A stretch of 14,142 nt of DNA from Bdellovibrio sp. (lineage in GTDB: Bacteria; Bdellovibrionota; Bdellovibrionia; Bdellovibrionales; UBA1609). This document shows, piece by piece, positions 6,515 through 13,463 of this stretch. Position numbers and translations under genes: made by a program. The stretch spans positions 1 through 14,142 of the forward strand of contig RFKI01000287.1 of assembly GCA_003694355.1 (NCBI GenBank), given 5' to 3'. Every line of letters starts with the position of its first letter. Within the stretch, counting starts at the first letter, position 1. The notes under the pieces were generated by a model, which searched no databases, was not told the DNA's origin, and saw only the letters and a list, made by a program, of their open reading frames with translations.

Positions 6515-7690
6515 GTGAGTAAAAATTATGAGTCTTTAAATTATATGATGTTTGATGATTTGTTAACTGATGAAGAAAAAATGATTCGTCAATCGGTTAG
6601 GGATTTTGTTTCTAAAGAAGTGATTCCACTTTTACAAGAAGCGCATCGGACAGAAAAGTTTCCTATGGAGTTAATACCTCAGTTTGCAGAAATGGGACTA
6701 TTGGGGCCCACCATTCAAGGGTATGACTGTCCAGGCCTTGGAGATGTGGCCTATGGTCTTATGATGCAGGAGTTGGAGCGGGGAGACTCGGGCATTCGCT
6801 CTTTTTGCTCGGTTCAAGGTGCTTTAGTAATGTACCCCATTTATACTTATGGTTCTGAGGAACAGAAGCAAAAGTATCTTCCTCAATTGGCCAAGGCTAA
6901 GTTAATAGGTTGTTTTGGGTTAACAGAACCAGATGCAGGGTCTAACCCTGGAGGGATGCGAACAAAAGCTGAAAAAGTGTCTGGAGGGTATAAATTAAAT
7001 GGTAATAAAATGTGGATCACAAATGGCTGCATTGCGGATATTGCCATTGTTTGGGCGCGTTTGGATGATGGAGACATTGCTGGGTTTATTGTAGAAAAAG
7101 GAACGAAAGGTTTTTCCACAACCACCATGAAAGGGAAGTTCAGTTTAAGAGTGAGTGTCACGTCAGAGCTTCACTTTGAGGACTGTGTGGTTCCAGAGGA
7201 AAACAGACTTCCTTTAGCGAAAGGTTTAAAGGCGCCTTTGAGCTGCTTAACTCAGGCTCGTTATGGTATTTCCTGGGGAGTGATTGGAGCTGCAAATGCG
7301 TGTTATCATGAAGCCTTGGAATATTCAAAAGAGAGAATTTTGTTTGATGGAAAACCTTTGGCAGCCTATCAGCTCGCTCAAGCTAAACTGGTGAAAATGG
7401 CTCAGGAAATTACAAAAGCTCAGTTGTTGGCTCTTCAACTAGGGCGTCTCAAAGAGCGAGGGGTAATGAAGCATTATCATGTGTCTCTTGCTAAGATGAA
7501 TAATTGTCGAATGGCTTTGGAGGTGGCTCGAGAAGCAAGAGACATGTTGGGGGCTAATGGAATTATTGATGAGTATCCCGTTATTCGTCACATGTTAAAC
7601 TTAGAGACCGTTAATACCTATGAGGGCACAGAAGACATTCACCGTCTTGTGGTGGGTCGTCAGTTAACTGGGATTTCAGCCATTCGGTAA
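6515..7690 (+). CDS. gcdH: Glutaryl-CoA dehydrogenase (acyl-CoA dehydrogenase family)
   Basis: 391 residues, full family length. The start is GTG at 6515, fixed by AAAAGGAGAA at 6501-6510. It has the acyl-CoA dehydrogenase pattern GCFGLTEPDAGSNP and MWITNG for FAD and substrate, and glutaryl-CoA dehydrogenase hallmarks: RSFCSVQGALVMYPI with Arg95 (equivalent to human Arg94, which binds the substrate gamma-carboxylate), ARYGISWGV, ARDMLGANGI, and NTYEGTEDIH with the catalytic base Glu370 (same number as in human). The enzyme oxidises and decarboxylates glutaryl-CoA to crotonyl-CoA, the last specific step of lysine and tryptophan degradation, passing electrons to ETF. It has its own promoter and a terminator shared with the convergent hppD. 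Confidence 0.95.
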   Translation: MSKNYESLNYMMFDDLLTDEEKMIRQSVRDFVSKEVIPLLQEAHRTEKFPMELIPQFAEMGLLGPTIQGYDCPGLGDVAYGLMMQELERGDSGIRSFCSVQGALVMYPIYTYGSEEQKQKYLPQLAKAKLIGCFGLTEPDAGSNPGGMRTKAEKVSGGYKLNGNKMWITNGCIADIAIVWARLDDGDIAGFIVEKGTKGFSTTTMKGKFSLRVSVTSELHFEDCVVPEENRLPLAKGLKAPLSCLTQARYGISWGVIGAANACYHEALEYSKERILFDGKPLAAYQLAQAKLVKMAQEITKAQLLALQLGRLKERGVMKHYHVSLAKMNNCRMALEVAREARDMLGANGIIDEYPVIRHMLNLETVNTYEGTEDIHRLVVGRQLTGISAIR

Positions 7691-7700
7691 GTTGACCTGA

Positions 7701-7728
7701 AAAAGAGGGATTATAAAACCCCTCTTTT
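7701..7728. terminator. Bidirectional intrinsic terminator between gcdH and hppD
   Basis: AAAAGAGGG (7701-7709) pairs perfectly with CCCTCTTTT (7720-7728) across a 10-base loop. The T tract follows the G-C part of the stem on both strands. The loop holds the hppD stop codon (7711-7713, reverse strand), so the last hppD codons form one arm. Confidence 0.8.
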
Positions 7729-8766
7729 CTCTTGGTCTCGTTCAATCGATCTGAAGAGAGCGCCAAAATTACCCTCTCCAAAAGAGAAGTGATTTTTACG
7801 CTGAATAATCTCAATAAAAATAGGCCCTATGAGATTCTTTGTAAAAATTTGTAAAAGATAACCTTCATTATCCCCATCCACCAGAATATTTAGCTCTTCC
7901 AGTGTCTTATGGTCTTCAGAAACATTGGGAACTCGGTCAAAAACTTCATCATAATATTCTTTATCAATATCAAGAGTTTGAATAGAAGTACCTTTAAGGC
8001 TTTTGACAGAATGAATGATATCTTCTGTAAGAAAAGCTAAATGTTGTATGCCTGCTCCATTATATTCTCGGAGATATTCATTAATTTGAGATTTTTCCTC
8101 CGTTCCTTCATTGATGGGAATGCTGAATTTTCCACAAGGAGAGCGCAGAGCATAAGAGGTCAGGCCTGTTTTGATGCCTCGAATGTCAAAATATCGAACT
8201 TCTTCAAAACCAAAAATCTCTTTATAAAATTTGGACCACTTTTCCATGGTTCCTTGGGGCACATTGTTGGTCAGGTGGTCTATGGTCAGGAACCCTTTAT
8301 CGGGAACCTGTTCAGGGGCCTCAAGGTCTACAAAGCCCATTTTTTCATATTTGTCAGGGCTGTTATACTGGTCGATAAAATAAATCAGGCTTTCTCCAAT
8401 GCCATAGATAGCAGGCAGTGGATGCCCGTTAGCATCGGTATAATCGCTTTGGTCACAAGGTTGAGCCCCCCTTTGAACAGCTATGTCTCGGGCCTTTTGA
8501 GCGTCCTCTACTCTCCATCCCATGGAGGCAATGGATGGACCGTGGATTTGGGAAAAATTATGGGCAAATCCTTGGTTTTCTCTATTTAATAAAAAGTGAA
8601 TATCATTTTGATTGTAATAGTCGATATTCTTATCTTTATGTTTTTTGAGCTTTGAAAATCCAAACTCCTTAAAGAGCTGGTCTAATTTTTGTGGTTCTGG
8701 AGATGTGAACTCCACAAACTCAATTCCATTAATTCCCACAGGGTTATTTTTTTTCTTTTCACTCAT
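7711..8766 (-). CDS. hppD: 4-hydroxyphenylpyruvate dioxygenase
   Basis: 351 residues from the ATG at 8764-8766, preceded by GGAGGGAG; the frame stays open 28 codons further upstream, but that stretch lies inside hmgA and is not typical of the family. Two vicinal-oxygen-chelate domains are present. The Fe(II) ligands are visible as His164 (LTIDHLTNNV), His242 (GAGIQHLAFLT) and Glu319 (FIEIIQR), matching His161/His240/Glu322 of the Pseudomonas enzyme, and the C-terminal GEGNFGALFRSIERDQEKRG signature is intact. It converts 4-hydroxyphenylpyruvate plus O2 to homogentisate and CO2 in tyrosine breakdown. Its start overlaps the hmgA stop by eight bases (ATGAGTGA), which implies translational coupling with the enzyme that uses its product. 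Confidence 0.96.
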   Translation of the reverse strand: MSEKKKNNPVGINGIEFVEFTSPEPQKLDQLFKEFGFSKLKKHKDKNIDYYNQNDIHFLLNRENQGFAHNFSQIHGPSIASMGWRVEDAQKARDIAVQRGAQPCDQSDYTDANGHPLPAIYGIGESLIYFIDQYNSPDKYEKMGFVDLEAPEQVPDKGFLTIDHLTNNVPQGTMEKWSKFYKEIFGFEEVRYFDIRGIKTGLTSYALRSPCGKFSIPINEGTEEKSQINEYLREYNGAGIQHLAFLTEDIIHSVKSLKGTSIQTLDIDKEYYDEVFDRVPNVSEDHKTLEELNILVDGDNEGYLLQIFTKNLIGPIFIEIIQRKNHFSFGEGNFGALFRSIERDQEKRGVL

Positions 8767-9865
8767 CTTTCTCCCTCCAGCTTTTCCAATAGTCTTTATT
8801 TTCAATTTCTTGGGCTTGATCCGACATAAATAAAGGGTGACGTGTGTCAATCATAACGGCAACTTCATTGGTTCTTGCAGCATTTTTTGTTCTTTCAAAC
8901 GCGCCTGGTTGTGGCCCGTGATGAAGGCCTTGAGGATGGAAGGTGATCATTCCCTTACCAATACCTGTTCGGCTAAAAAATTCACCCTCATGGTAAAAAA
9001 GGACTTCGTCGTAATCGATATTGGAGTGATAGAAAGGCACTTTCAGGGCTGTTGGATCGCCAGTTTCTAAAGGGCGAGGTAAAAAGCTGCAGACCACAAA
9101 ATTTCGACTGACAAAGGTGGTATGAGCTGAGGGAGGAAGGTGATAGCGCTCACATGAGACAGGGCGAATGTCTGCCACATTGATTTGCCAAGGCGCCAGA
9201 GTGCCTTTCCATCCCACAACATTGATGGGATAAAAGGGGTAAGTGACAGTGGTGATTTCATTTAGGCGTTTAATCTTAAGGTGATACTCTCCTGGGGGAT
9301 AAGAAAGAGGCTCAGGGTCTGGAACATTAATAATAGCAGGGTCAAAAAGAGCTTGTTGCCCTAAAAGGCCTTTTTCTGGAAGTCGAAAGGCCCCCTTGGA
9401 TTCTACAACCAGAAAAGCAGAAGGCTCTTTAGGGAAAAGGCGATAAACGGTTCCTCGAGGAATGACTAAGTAGTCTCCTTTTTTATACTGAAAGGGACCA
9501 AAATCAGTTTCCATTTTTCCTTGTCCTTTATGGACAAAGAAGAGGTCATCGCCGTCAGCATTTCGAAATAGATAAGGCATGGGTGTATCGAGATATAAAA
9601 ATTGGATTTGAACATCTTGGTTATAGAGAAGAGTTTGGCGTCCAGTGATAAAGTCGGAGGTTTTCGTTTTTTCCAGTTGATTGCAGTCCAGTGAGTGTGG
9701 ACGCAAAGGTCCTTCAATGTGGGTCCAATTGACAGGAGGTGCCGTTCGATAAAAGTGAGTGTAAGGTCCAAAGAAGCCTTCTCGGCCATATTCTTCTTCC
9801 ACAAGCCCATCCGGAAGGCTTACATGGGCTTGTCGAGTAATGGTGCCTTTCTGGTATGGTATCAT
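8759..9865 (-). CDS. hmgA: Homogentisate 1,2-dioxygenase
   Basis: 368 residues, the shorter bacterial form (the human enzyme is 445). It is a double-stranded beta-helix (cupin) protein: HKGQGKMETDFG (112-123) and GDYLVIPRGTVYRL (130-143) form the first barrel, and FYHSNIDYDEVLFYHEGEF (278-296) plus ITFHPQGLHHGPQPG (307-321) carry the expected iron site, likely His280, Glu287 and His316. It opens the homogentisate ring to maleylacetoacetate. An AAAGGGGGG ribosome binding site precedes the ATG. It is first in a two-gene operon with hppD; isomerase and fumarylacetoacetase are not in the window. A TATAAA at 9952-9957 (reverse strand) is a possible -10 box, but I see no good -35. Confidence 0.93.
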   Translation of the reverse strand: MIPYQKGTITRQAHVSLPDGLVEEEYGREGFFGPYTHFYRTAPPVNWTHIEGPLRPHSLDCNQLEKTKTSDFITGRQTLLYNQDVQIQFLYLDTPMPYLFRNADGDDLFFVHKGQGKMETDFGPFQYKKGDYLVIPRGTVYRLFPKEPSAFLVVESKGAFRLPEKGLLGQQALFDPAIINVPDPEPLSYPPGEYHLKIKRLNEITTVTYPFYPINVVGWKGTLAPWQINVADIRPVSCERYHLPPSAHTTFVSRNFVVCSFLPRPLETGDPTALKVPFYHSNIDYDEVLFYHEGEFFSRTGIGKGMITFHPQGLHHGPQPGAFERTKNAARTNEVAVMIDTRHPLFMSDQAQEIENKDYWKSWREKDE

Positions 9866-9982
9866 AAATCCCCCCTTTAGGATGGAGCCTCATTTTAAGG
9901 CTTCTTTTCTAAATTTCAACAGAAAAGTAGAGCAAAAGTATATGGCGCGATTTTATAGCTTGTTTCTCCTTTTTTGTTGGAA

Positions 9983-10630
9983 TTAAGAGGCCTTTTCGGC
10001 CTCCTTCCAAAGGGCTGCCTTTTCGCACCATTTTTTTGCCTTCAAAGCCAGGGATAGAAAAGAATTTTTAAAAAAATCATCTCCATGTGGGGAGAAAATC
10101 AGCTTTGAGTCTTTGAGTTTAATCTGAGCATGAATATTGAGGTCTAAGATGTGGCTTTTAGGGCTTTTTACAATCAATAAAGAGGGGACCTTAACTTGAG
10201 GCAGGAAAGAGGTGGCTTTTTGGAAGTCTCCATTGACACTGACGAATGCTGCAATGTCCATGGGATAGTTATATAAGGTTTCGATAGCGACCCTAGAGCC
10301 TTTGCCTAGGGACATGATGGAAATGGGTTCCCCATAATAGCCAATATAACTTTTAAGCCAGAGATAGCATGAATAGACTTCTTCTGCTTGTGGACTAAAA
10401 TGGGAAGTTTTTAAAGGAACTAAATTTTTATTTTTATCTGATATTATCTTTTTATGTTTTTTCAGGAAGGGAGAAAGGATGAGGATGTTAAACTGATTGC
10501 AGAGAAGACTATTTAGAAGAAGATTTTCTTCTGGGAGAGAGGAGGTGCTTTCATTGGGGGAGATGTAAAGAGCCCAGTGTTTAGCACCATTGGGGGAAAG
10601 TAAAAGATTTTTTCTGCTTACGTTCAGCAT
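9983..10630 (-). CDS. Alpha/beta-hydrolase-fold protein, dienelactone-hydrolase-like, probably catalytically dead
   Basis: 215 residues; an AAGGAGG site lies six bases before the ATG. The order of elements matches small alpha/beta hydrolases often linked to phosphoribosyltransferases and stress genes: a central strand and elbow PISIMSLGKGSRVA (102-114), AFVSVNGDFQKA (128-139), VPSLLIVKSP (148-157) and PHGDDFF (181-187). The nucleophile elbow G-x-S-x-G reads S-L-G-K-G, so the serine is replaced by Gly109, and the usual GGND acid loop reads KSPK; only His182 remains recognisable. It may be a binding or regulatory pseudoenzyme. A sigma-54-type promoter lies 53 bases upstream. Subfamily assignment is from pattern memory, so moderate confidence. 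Confidence 0.65.
   Translation of the reverse strand: MLNVSRKNLLLSPNGAKHWALYISPNESTSSLPEENLLLNSLLCNQFNILILSPFLKKHKKIISDKNKNLVPLKTSHFSPQAEEVYSCYLWLKSYIGYYGEPISIMSLGKGSRVAIETLYNYPMDIAAFVSVNGDFQKATSFLPQVKVPSLLIVKSPKSHILDLNIHAQIKLKDSKLIFSPHGDDFFKNSFLSLALKAKKWCEKAALWKEAEKAS
9987..10003 (-). terminator. Hairpin in the last codons of the hydrolase-like gene, possible terminator
   Basis: GAGGCC (9987-9992) and GGCCTC (9998-10003) form a perfect six-pair G-C stem with a five-base loop. On the reverse strand it covers the last codons and is followed by TTAATT rather than a strong T run, so termination would be weak. Confidence 0.3.
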
Positions 10631-10682
10631 AACATCCTCCTTTTTTGATGTTTTATGTTTTATCTAAACAGAAAGAGTAAAA

Positions 10683-10698
10683 AGCGAAATTTATGCCA
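10683..10698 (-). promoter_or_regulatory. Candidate sigma-54 promoter for the hydrolase-like gene
   Basis: The reverse strand reads TGGCAT-AAATT-TCGCT, against the -24/-12 consensus TGGCAC-N5-TTGCW. The invariant GG and GC are exactly ten bases apart. The predicted start, near 10671, gives a leader of about 40 bases that ends in an AAGGAGG site. The same TGGCAT hexamer is used in the other two candidates at this locus. Confidence 0.5.
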
Positions 10699-10734
10699 GC
10701 TTTTTTATAGTTTTATTCTTTTTAAGAGAAAAAG

Positions 10735-10797
10735 TTGTAACGATCTCTTTTTTTTGTTGGAGAATGTTACGGTTTCTAGGTGAAACGATTTGTTACA
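10735..10797. promoter_or_regulatory. Cluster of GTTAC/GTAAC half-sites, possible activator (enhancer) binding region
   Basis: TGTAACG (10735-10741), TGTTACGG (10765-10772) and TGTTACA (10791-10797) occur within 63 bases, with a small palindrome GTTTC-TAGGT-GAAAC (10772-10786) between the last two. TGAAAC-N4-TGTTAC (10781-10796) recurs as TGAAAC-N4-TGTAAC at 12825-12840. The cluster is about 65-125 bases upstream of the predicted hydrolase start site, the usual range for an NtrC-type enhancer. It also overlaps the response regulator's own promoter region, so autoregulation is possible. Inference only. Confidence 0.35.
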
Positions 10798-10819
10798 AAT
10801 TTTGGCAATGCTCTATAAA
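10790..10819 (+). promoter_or_regulatory. Candidate sigma-70 promoter of the response regulator gene
   Basis: TTGTTA (10790-10795) and TATAAA (10814-10819) are separated by 18 bases. The leader to the ATG at 10923 would be about 95 bases. The -35 box coincides with the third GTTAC half-site, so a bound regulator could block it. Confidence 0.35.
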
Positions 10820-10922
10820 TAATACTAAAGCTCTAAAGGGACTTGATATGAACCCCTTAAACCATTAAAAATTTGAGTCATTGAGGTTTTTAAAAAAAGA
10901 GCAAAAAGCAGGAGGCGTTTTG

Positions 10923-12422
10923 ATGGAATGGAGTCTTGACTATTCAGTAACTCATAGAAAGCTTCCTATATCTTCCCAACAGTCTTCTGGTGTTTTTATG
11001 GAGGAAGCCCAGCAATCTTCCAGGAAAAAACGATTTCGCAATTTGCATGTTCTTGTGGTGGATGATGATGCTGATGTGAGACAATTGCTACGAATTTGTT
11101 TAGAAAAAGAAGGGCTTCGAGTTAAAGAAGCAGGGTCTTTTGATGAACTAAAAAGTCAAGTTCAAGCTTATAGCTTTGATGCCGCTCTTGTAGATGTTTA
11201 TTTAGGAGAAGATAATGGGTTGGATGTGTTAACATATTTAATTCGGGAAGCCCCTTATACCAAAGTGTTTATTATGACAGGTCATGAGAGTATTTCGCTA
11301 GCTGTAGAGGCTATGGAAAAGGGCGCCACTAGTTTTTTGCCAAAGTCTTTAGGACCGCTAAATATGATAAGGACTTTTCTTGAAAAATATGAGTTCCCTC
11401 CTGTAGGAGGAGATGAAAATGTGCTTCCCTATGGAAGGGCCTTTATTCCTCAAGGGCTTGTTGGCCAAAGCCCAAGCATGAGGCAGATTTTAGATCAAAT
11501 AGAGCAAATGAAGGATGCGGACTCTACGGTGTTGATTTGGGGAGAGTCAGGAACGGGGAAGGAACTGATTGCAAGAGCCTTGCATCAGAACTCCTTGAGA
11601 AGATCTGGTCGCTTGGAAGCCATTAATTGTGGTGCAATACCAGAAAACCTATTGGAGTCAGAGCTTTTTGGTTATAAGAAAGGCAGTTTTACAGATGCAA
11701 AAAGGGATAAGAAGGGGTTATTTGAAGTTTGTTCGGATGGCACTCTCGTATTAGACGAGATTGGAGAAATGCCTTTGTCTTTACAAGTAAAACTATTACG
11801 CGTGTTGCAGGAAAAAGAAGTGAGAGCCATTGGAGCCTCTGAAACAGTTCAAGTGAATACGCGAGTGATTGCTGTGACCAATAAAAACCTTATGGAAGAA
11901 GTTGAAAAAGGGGCTTTTCGTCAAGATCTTTATTTTCGATTATCTGTTTTGCAAATTGAGGTTCCCAGTTTAAGAAAGAGAAGTGAAGACATTCCTCTTT
12001 TGGTTCAGCACTTTATAGATAAGTATAACAGACAGTTTGGTAAAAACGTTCGTGTTCCAGGACATGAACTGATGTCTCGCTTAAAAGCTTATCATTGGCC
12101 TGGGAATATCAGGGAACTTCAAAATTCTATTGAAAGAGCTGTTGTTTTATCAAGAGATGGTGAGATCCATTTAGAACATATTTTTTGCCATGCAAAGCCA
12201 TCTTCGTCTCATGAAAAAGGAGGAGATGGTCAGTTTTTAAGAACATTACCTTTTTCTCATGATGAGGCCAAACGACTTTTTGAGAGAAATTATCTAGAAA
12301 AGCTTCTAAGAGAAGCCAAAGGGAATATTTCAAAAGCGGCTCGGCTGGCTGGAAAACATCGAGTTGAAATTTATCGTCTTATGGAAAAGCACAATGTGAA
12401 GAAGGAAGACTTCCTGGATTAG
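10923..12422 (+). CDS. Sigma-54-dependent response regulator (REC-AAA+-Fis type), NtrC family
   Basis: 499 residues from the ATG at 10923, which has AGGAGG at 10910-10915; an in-frame TTG at 10881 has no such site. Order: a ~40-residue N-terminal extension; a receiver domain with acidic VVDDDADV (45-52), phospho-acceptor Asp91, Thr119 and Lys141; an AAA+ domain with Walker A GESGTGKE (207-214), Walker B LVLDEIGEM (275-283) and an RQDLYFRL stretch (333-340); and a Fis-type helix-turn-helix, GNISKAARLAGKHRVEIYRL (467-486). The sigma-54-contact loop reads GSFTDA (254-259) rather than GAFTGA. No histidine kinase gene is adjacent. It should activate sigma-54 promoters after phosphorylation; three such promoter candidates lie on its two sides. 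Confidence 0.95.
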   Translation: MEWSLDYSVTHRKLPISSQQSSGVFMEEAQQSSRKKRFRNLHVLVVDDDADVRQLLRICLEKEGLRVKEAGSFDELKSQVQAYSFDAALVDVYLGEDNGLDVLTYLIREAPYTKVFIMTGHESISLAVEAMEKGATSFLPKSLGPLNMIRTFLEKYEFPPVGGDENVLPYGRAFIPQGLVGQSPSMRQILDQIEQMKDADSTVLIWGESGTGKELIARALHQNSLRRSGRLEAINCGAIPENLLESELFGYKKGSFTDAKRDKKGLFEVCSDGTLVLDEIGEMPLSLQVKLLRVLQEKEVRAIGASETVQVNTRVIAVTNKNLMEEVEKGAFRQDLYFRLSVLQIEVPSLRKRSEDIPLLVQHFIDKYNRQFGKNVRVPGHELMSRLKAYHWPGNIRELQNSIERAVVLSRDGEIHLEHIFCHAKPSSSHEKGGDGQFLRTLPFSHDEAKRLFERNYLEKLLREAKGNISKAARLAGKHRVEIYRLMEKHNVKKEDFLD

Positions 12423-12433
12423 AGAAGGAAACA

Positions 12434-12739
12434 TTAGGCCACTTCTTCTTCTGTGTTTTTAGGAAAGAGCCTTTTTTGTTTCCAAAGTAAAAGTTGTTCA
12501 AGAATATGGATTTTCATTTTTTGCAAGAGTTCTTCGAAAGAAGTAGCTTGTTCACAGGTACAAAAAGTCTCAGAGCTAGAAACAATAAAAACATGTCCTT
12601 CATAATGATCTTCCTTCTTTTCAACATGCACTTTTAAAAAGGCATTGATGGGAGAGGCATTTTGAATTTTCTCAGTACATCTGTTTAAAAATCCTTTTTT
12701 CTGTCCATCAAGATTAACACCTTTTACGCTCAACTTCAT
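12434..12739 (-). CDS. Short HPF/RaiA-like ribosome hibernation factor (divergent)
   Basis: 101 residues, close to E. coli HPF (95). It starts MKLSVKGVNL, alternates beta strands (FLKVHVEKK, HYEGHVFIVSS) with a first helix around residues 12-28, and ends with a long helix, SFEELLQKMKIHILEQLLLWKQKR, where HPF carries its acidic AAID and basic RQLxKHK stretch. The acidic AAID-type motif is not conserved, so the match rests on fold pattern and length. HPF proteins bind the 30S decoding region and promote 100S dimers or ribosome silencing in stationary phase; they were once called sigma-54 modulation proteins. A GGAGGAAAAC site precedes the ATG. It converges on the response regulator gene with an 11-base gap and no terminator between. 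Confidence 0.7.
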   Translation of the reverse strand: MKLSVKGVNLDGQKKGFLNRCTEKIQNASPINAFLKVHVEKKEDHYEGHVFIVSSSETFCTCEQATSFEELLQKMKIHILEQLLLWKQKRLFPKNTEEEVA

Positions 12740-12770
12740 GTTTTCCTCCTTGTTTTAAATTAAAAAGGAT

Positions 12771-12786
12771 TACAATCTTTATGCCA
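12771..12786 (-). promoter_or_regulatory. Candidate sigma-54 promoter for the HPF-like gene
   Basis: The reverse strand reads TGGCAT-AAAGA-TTGTA, against consensus TGGCAC-N5-TTGCW, with the -24 GG and -12 GT in the correct register. The predicted transcript begins near 12760, leaving a leader of about 20 bases that contains the ribosome binding site. Confidence 0.5.
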
Positions 12787-12824
12787 TTCTTAGGAGCTAT
12801 TAGAGGGGAAGAGAGCGTTTTTTA

Positions 12825-12841
12825 TGAAACACCCTGTAACG
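12825..12841. promoter_or_regulatory. Possible activator binding site between two divergent sigma-54 promoters
   Basis: TGAAACACCCTGTAACG shares 11 of 17 positions with 10781-10797 (TGAAAC-N4-TGTWAC). It lies about 65-80 bases upstream of the predicted HPF-like start site and 85-100 bases upstream of the predicted start of the exported-protein gene, so one site could serve both. Confidence 0.3.
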
Positions 12842-12899
12842 TTTTTTTAGTTTTTTGATACAGAATTTATGGAAAAACACCATCAAATTTTATTTCTTC

Positions 12900-12915
12900 T
12901 GGCATTACTCTTGCT
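12900..12915 (+). promoter_or_regulatory. Strong sigma-54 promoter match for the small exported-protein gene
   Basis: TGGCAT-TACTC-TTGCT fits TGGCAY-N5-TTGCW at every conserved position. The predicted start site, near 12926, is only about three bases before the ATG at 12929, so the message would be nearly leaderless unless translation starts at the GTG at 12938. Confidence 0.6.
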
Positions 12916-12928
12916 GTCTTTAAAAAAT

Positions 12929-13378
12929 ATGAAGGATGTGAGAAAAATCATTTTAGGGATTTTAATATTTCTTTTTTGTTGTGGCTCTTCTTTTTCAAGA
13001 GCGTCTTTAAAAGGGGACTCTTCCTTCCAGGAAGCTCTTAAAGCAAGTTGGTATTTGTTTGCTGATACAGAAGCTTTAAAAGTCATAGATGGAATGGATC
13101 CTTTCTCAGCTCAATCCTTGTTGGAAGTGGTTAGTACAGAGGATCAACATATCAATGAAGAGCTTTTAGAAAAAAATTGGATGGAGTTTGAGGAATTTGC
13201 AAAAGAACGTTTAGGTTTAAATACAGCTCAATCAGAAAAATGGTATGATGTGCGTCGACTTTTATGGAAATTTTATTTATCAGATTCAGCCGTTCAGTAT
13301 TGGGTTTTTTATTATATTCAACATCAATTAGAGAGCTTTTCAGGCCGAAAAAAATGTTCTCCATTTTTACTCTGGTAA
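12929..13378 (+). CDS. Small exported protein of unknown function
   Basis: 149 residues from the ATG at 12929. Residues 1-25 look like a Sec signal peptide: MKDVRKIILGILIFLFCCGS, then a small-residue cleavage region (SFSRA-S); the two cysteines do not fit a lipobox. The mature ~124 residues are mostly helical and aromatic-rich (KASWYLFADT, DVRRLLWKFYLSD, YWVFYYIQHQLE); I recognise no family. The frame is open back to an ATG at 12869, but that adds a second hydrophobic stretch, has no ribosome binding site and would lie upstream of the sigma-54 promoter at 12900-12915. A strong terminator follows 86 bases downstream. Confidence 0.65.
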   Translation: MKDVRKIILGILIFLFCCGSSFSRASLKGDSSFQEALKASWYLFADTEALKVIDGMDPFSAQSLLEVVSTEDQHINEELLEKNWMEFEEFAKERLGLNTAQSEKWYDVRRLLWKFYLSDSAVQYWVFYYIQHQLESFSGRKKCSPFLLW

Positions 13379-13463
13379 GGTATGAATTTTTTATAAGGTC
13401 TTAGGGCTTTTAAGGACTCTTTGTGGTCAGTTCAGGTTTTAAAGCGCCAATTTGCGTCACCTG

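Noticed and set aside
8767..8850. 28-codon N-terminal extension of the hppD frame
   Set aside because: It lies within hmgA, and a GGAGGGAG site plus family length support the ATG at 8764-8766.
10881..10922. TTG-initiated extension of the response regulator
   Set aside because: The ATG at 10923 has AGGAGG at proper spacing; the TTG has none.
12869..12928. Upstream extension of the exported-protein gene with an extra hydrophobic segment
   Set aside because: No ribosome binding site, a signal peptide starts after it, and a sigma-54 promoter match lies inside it.
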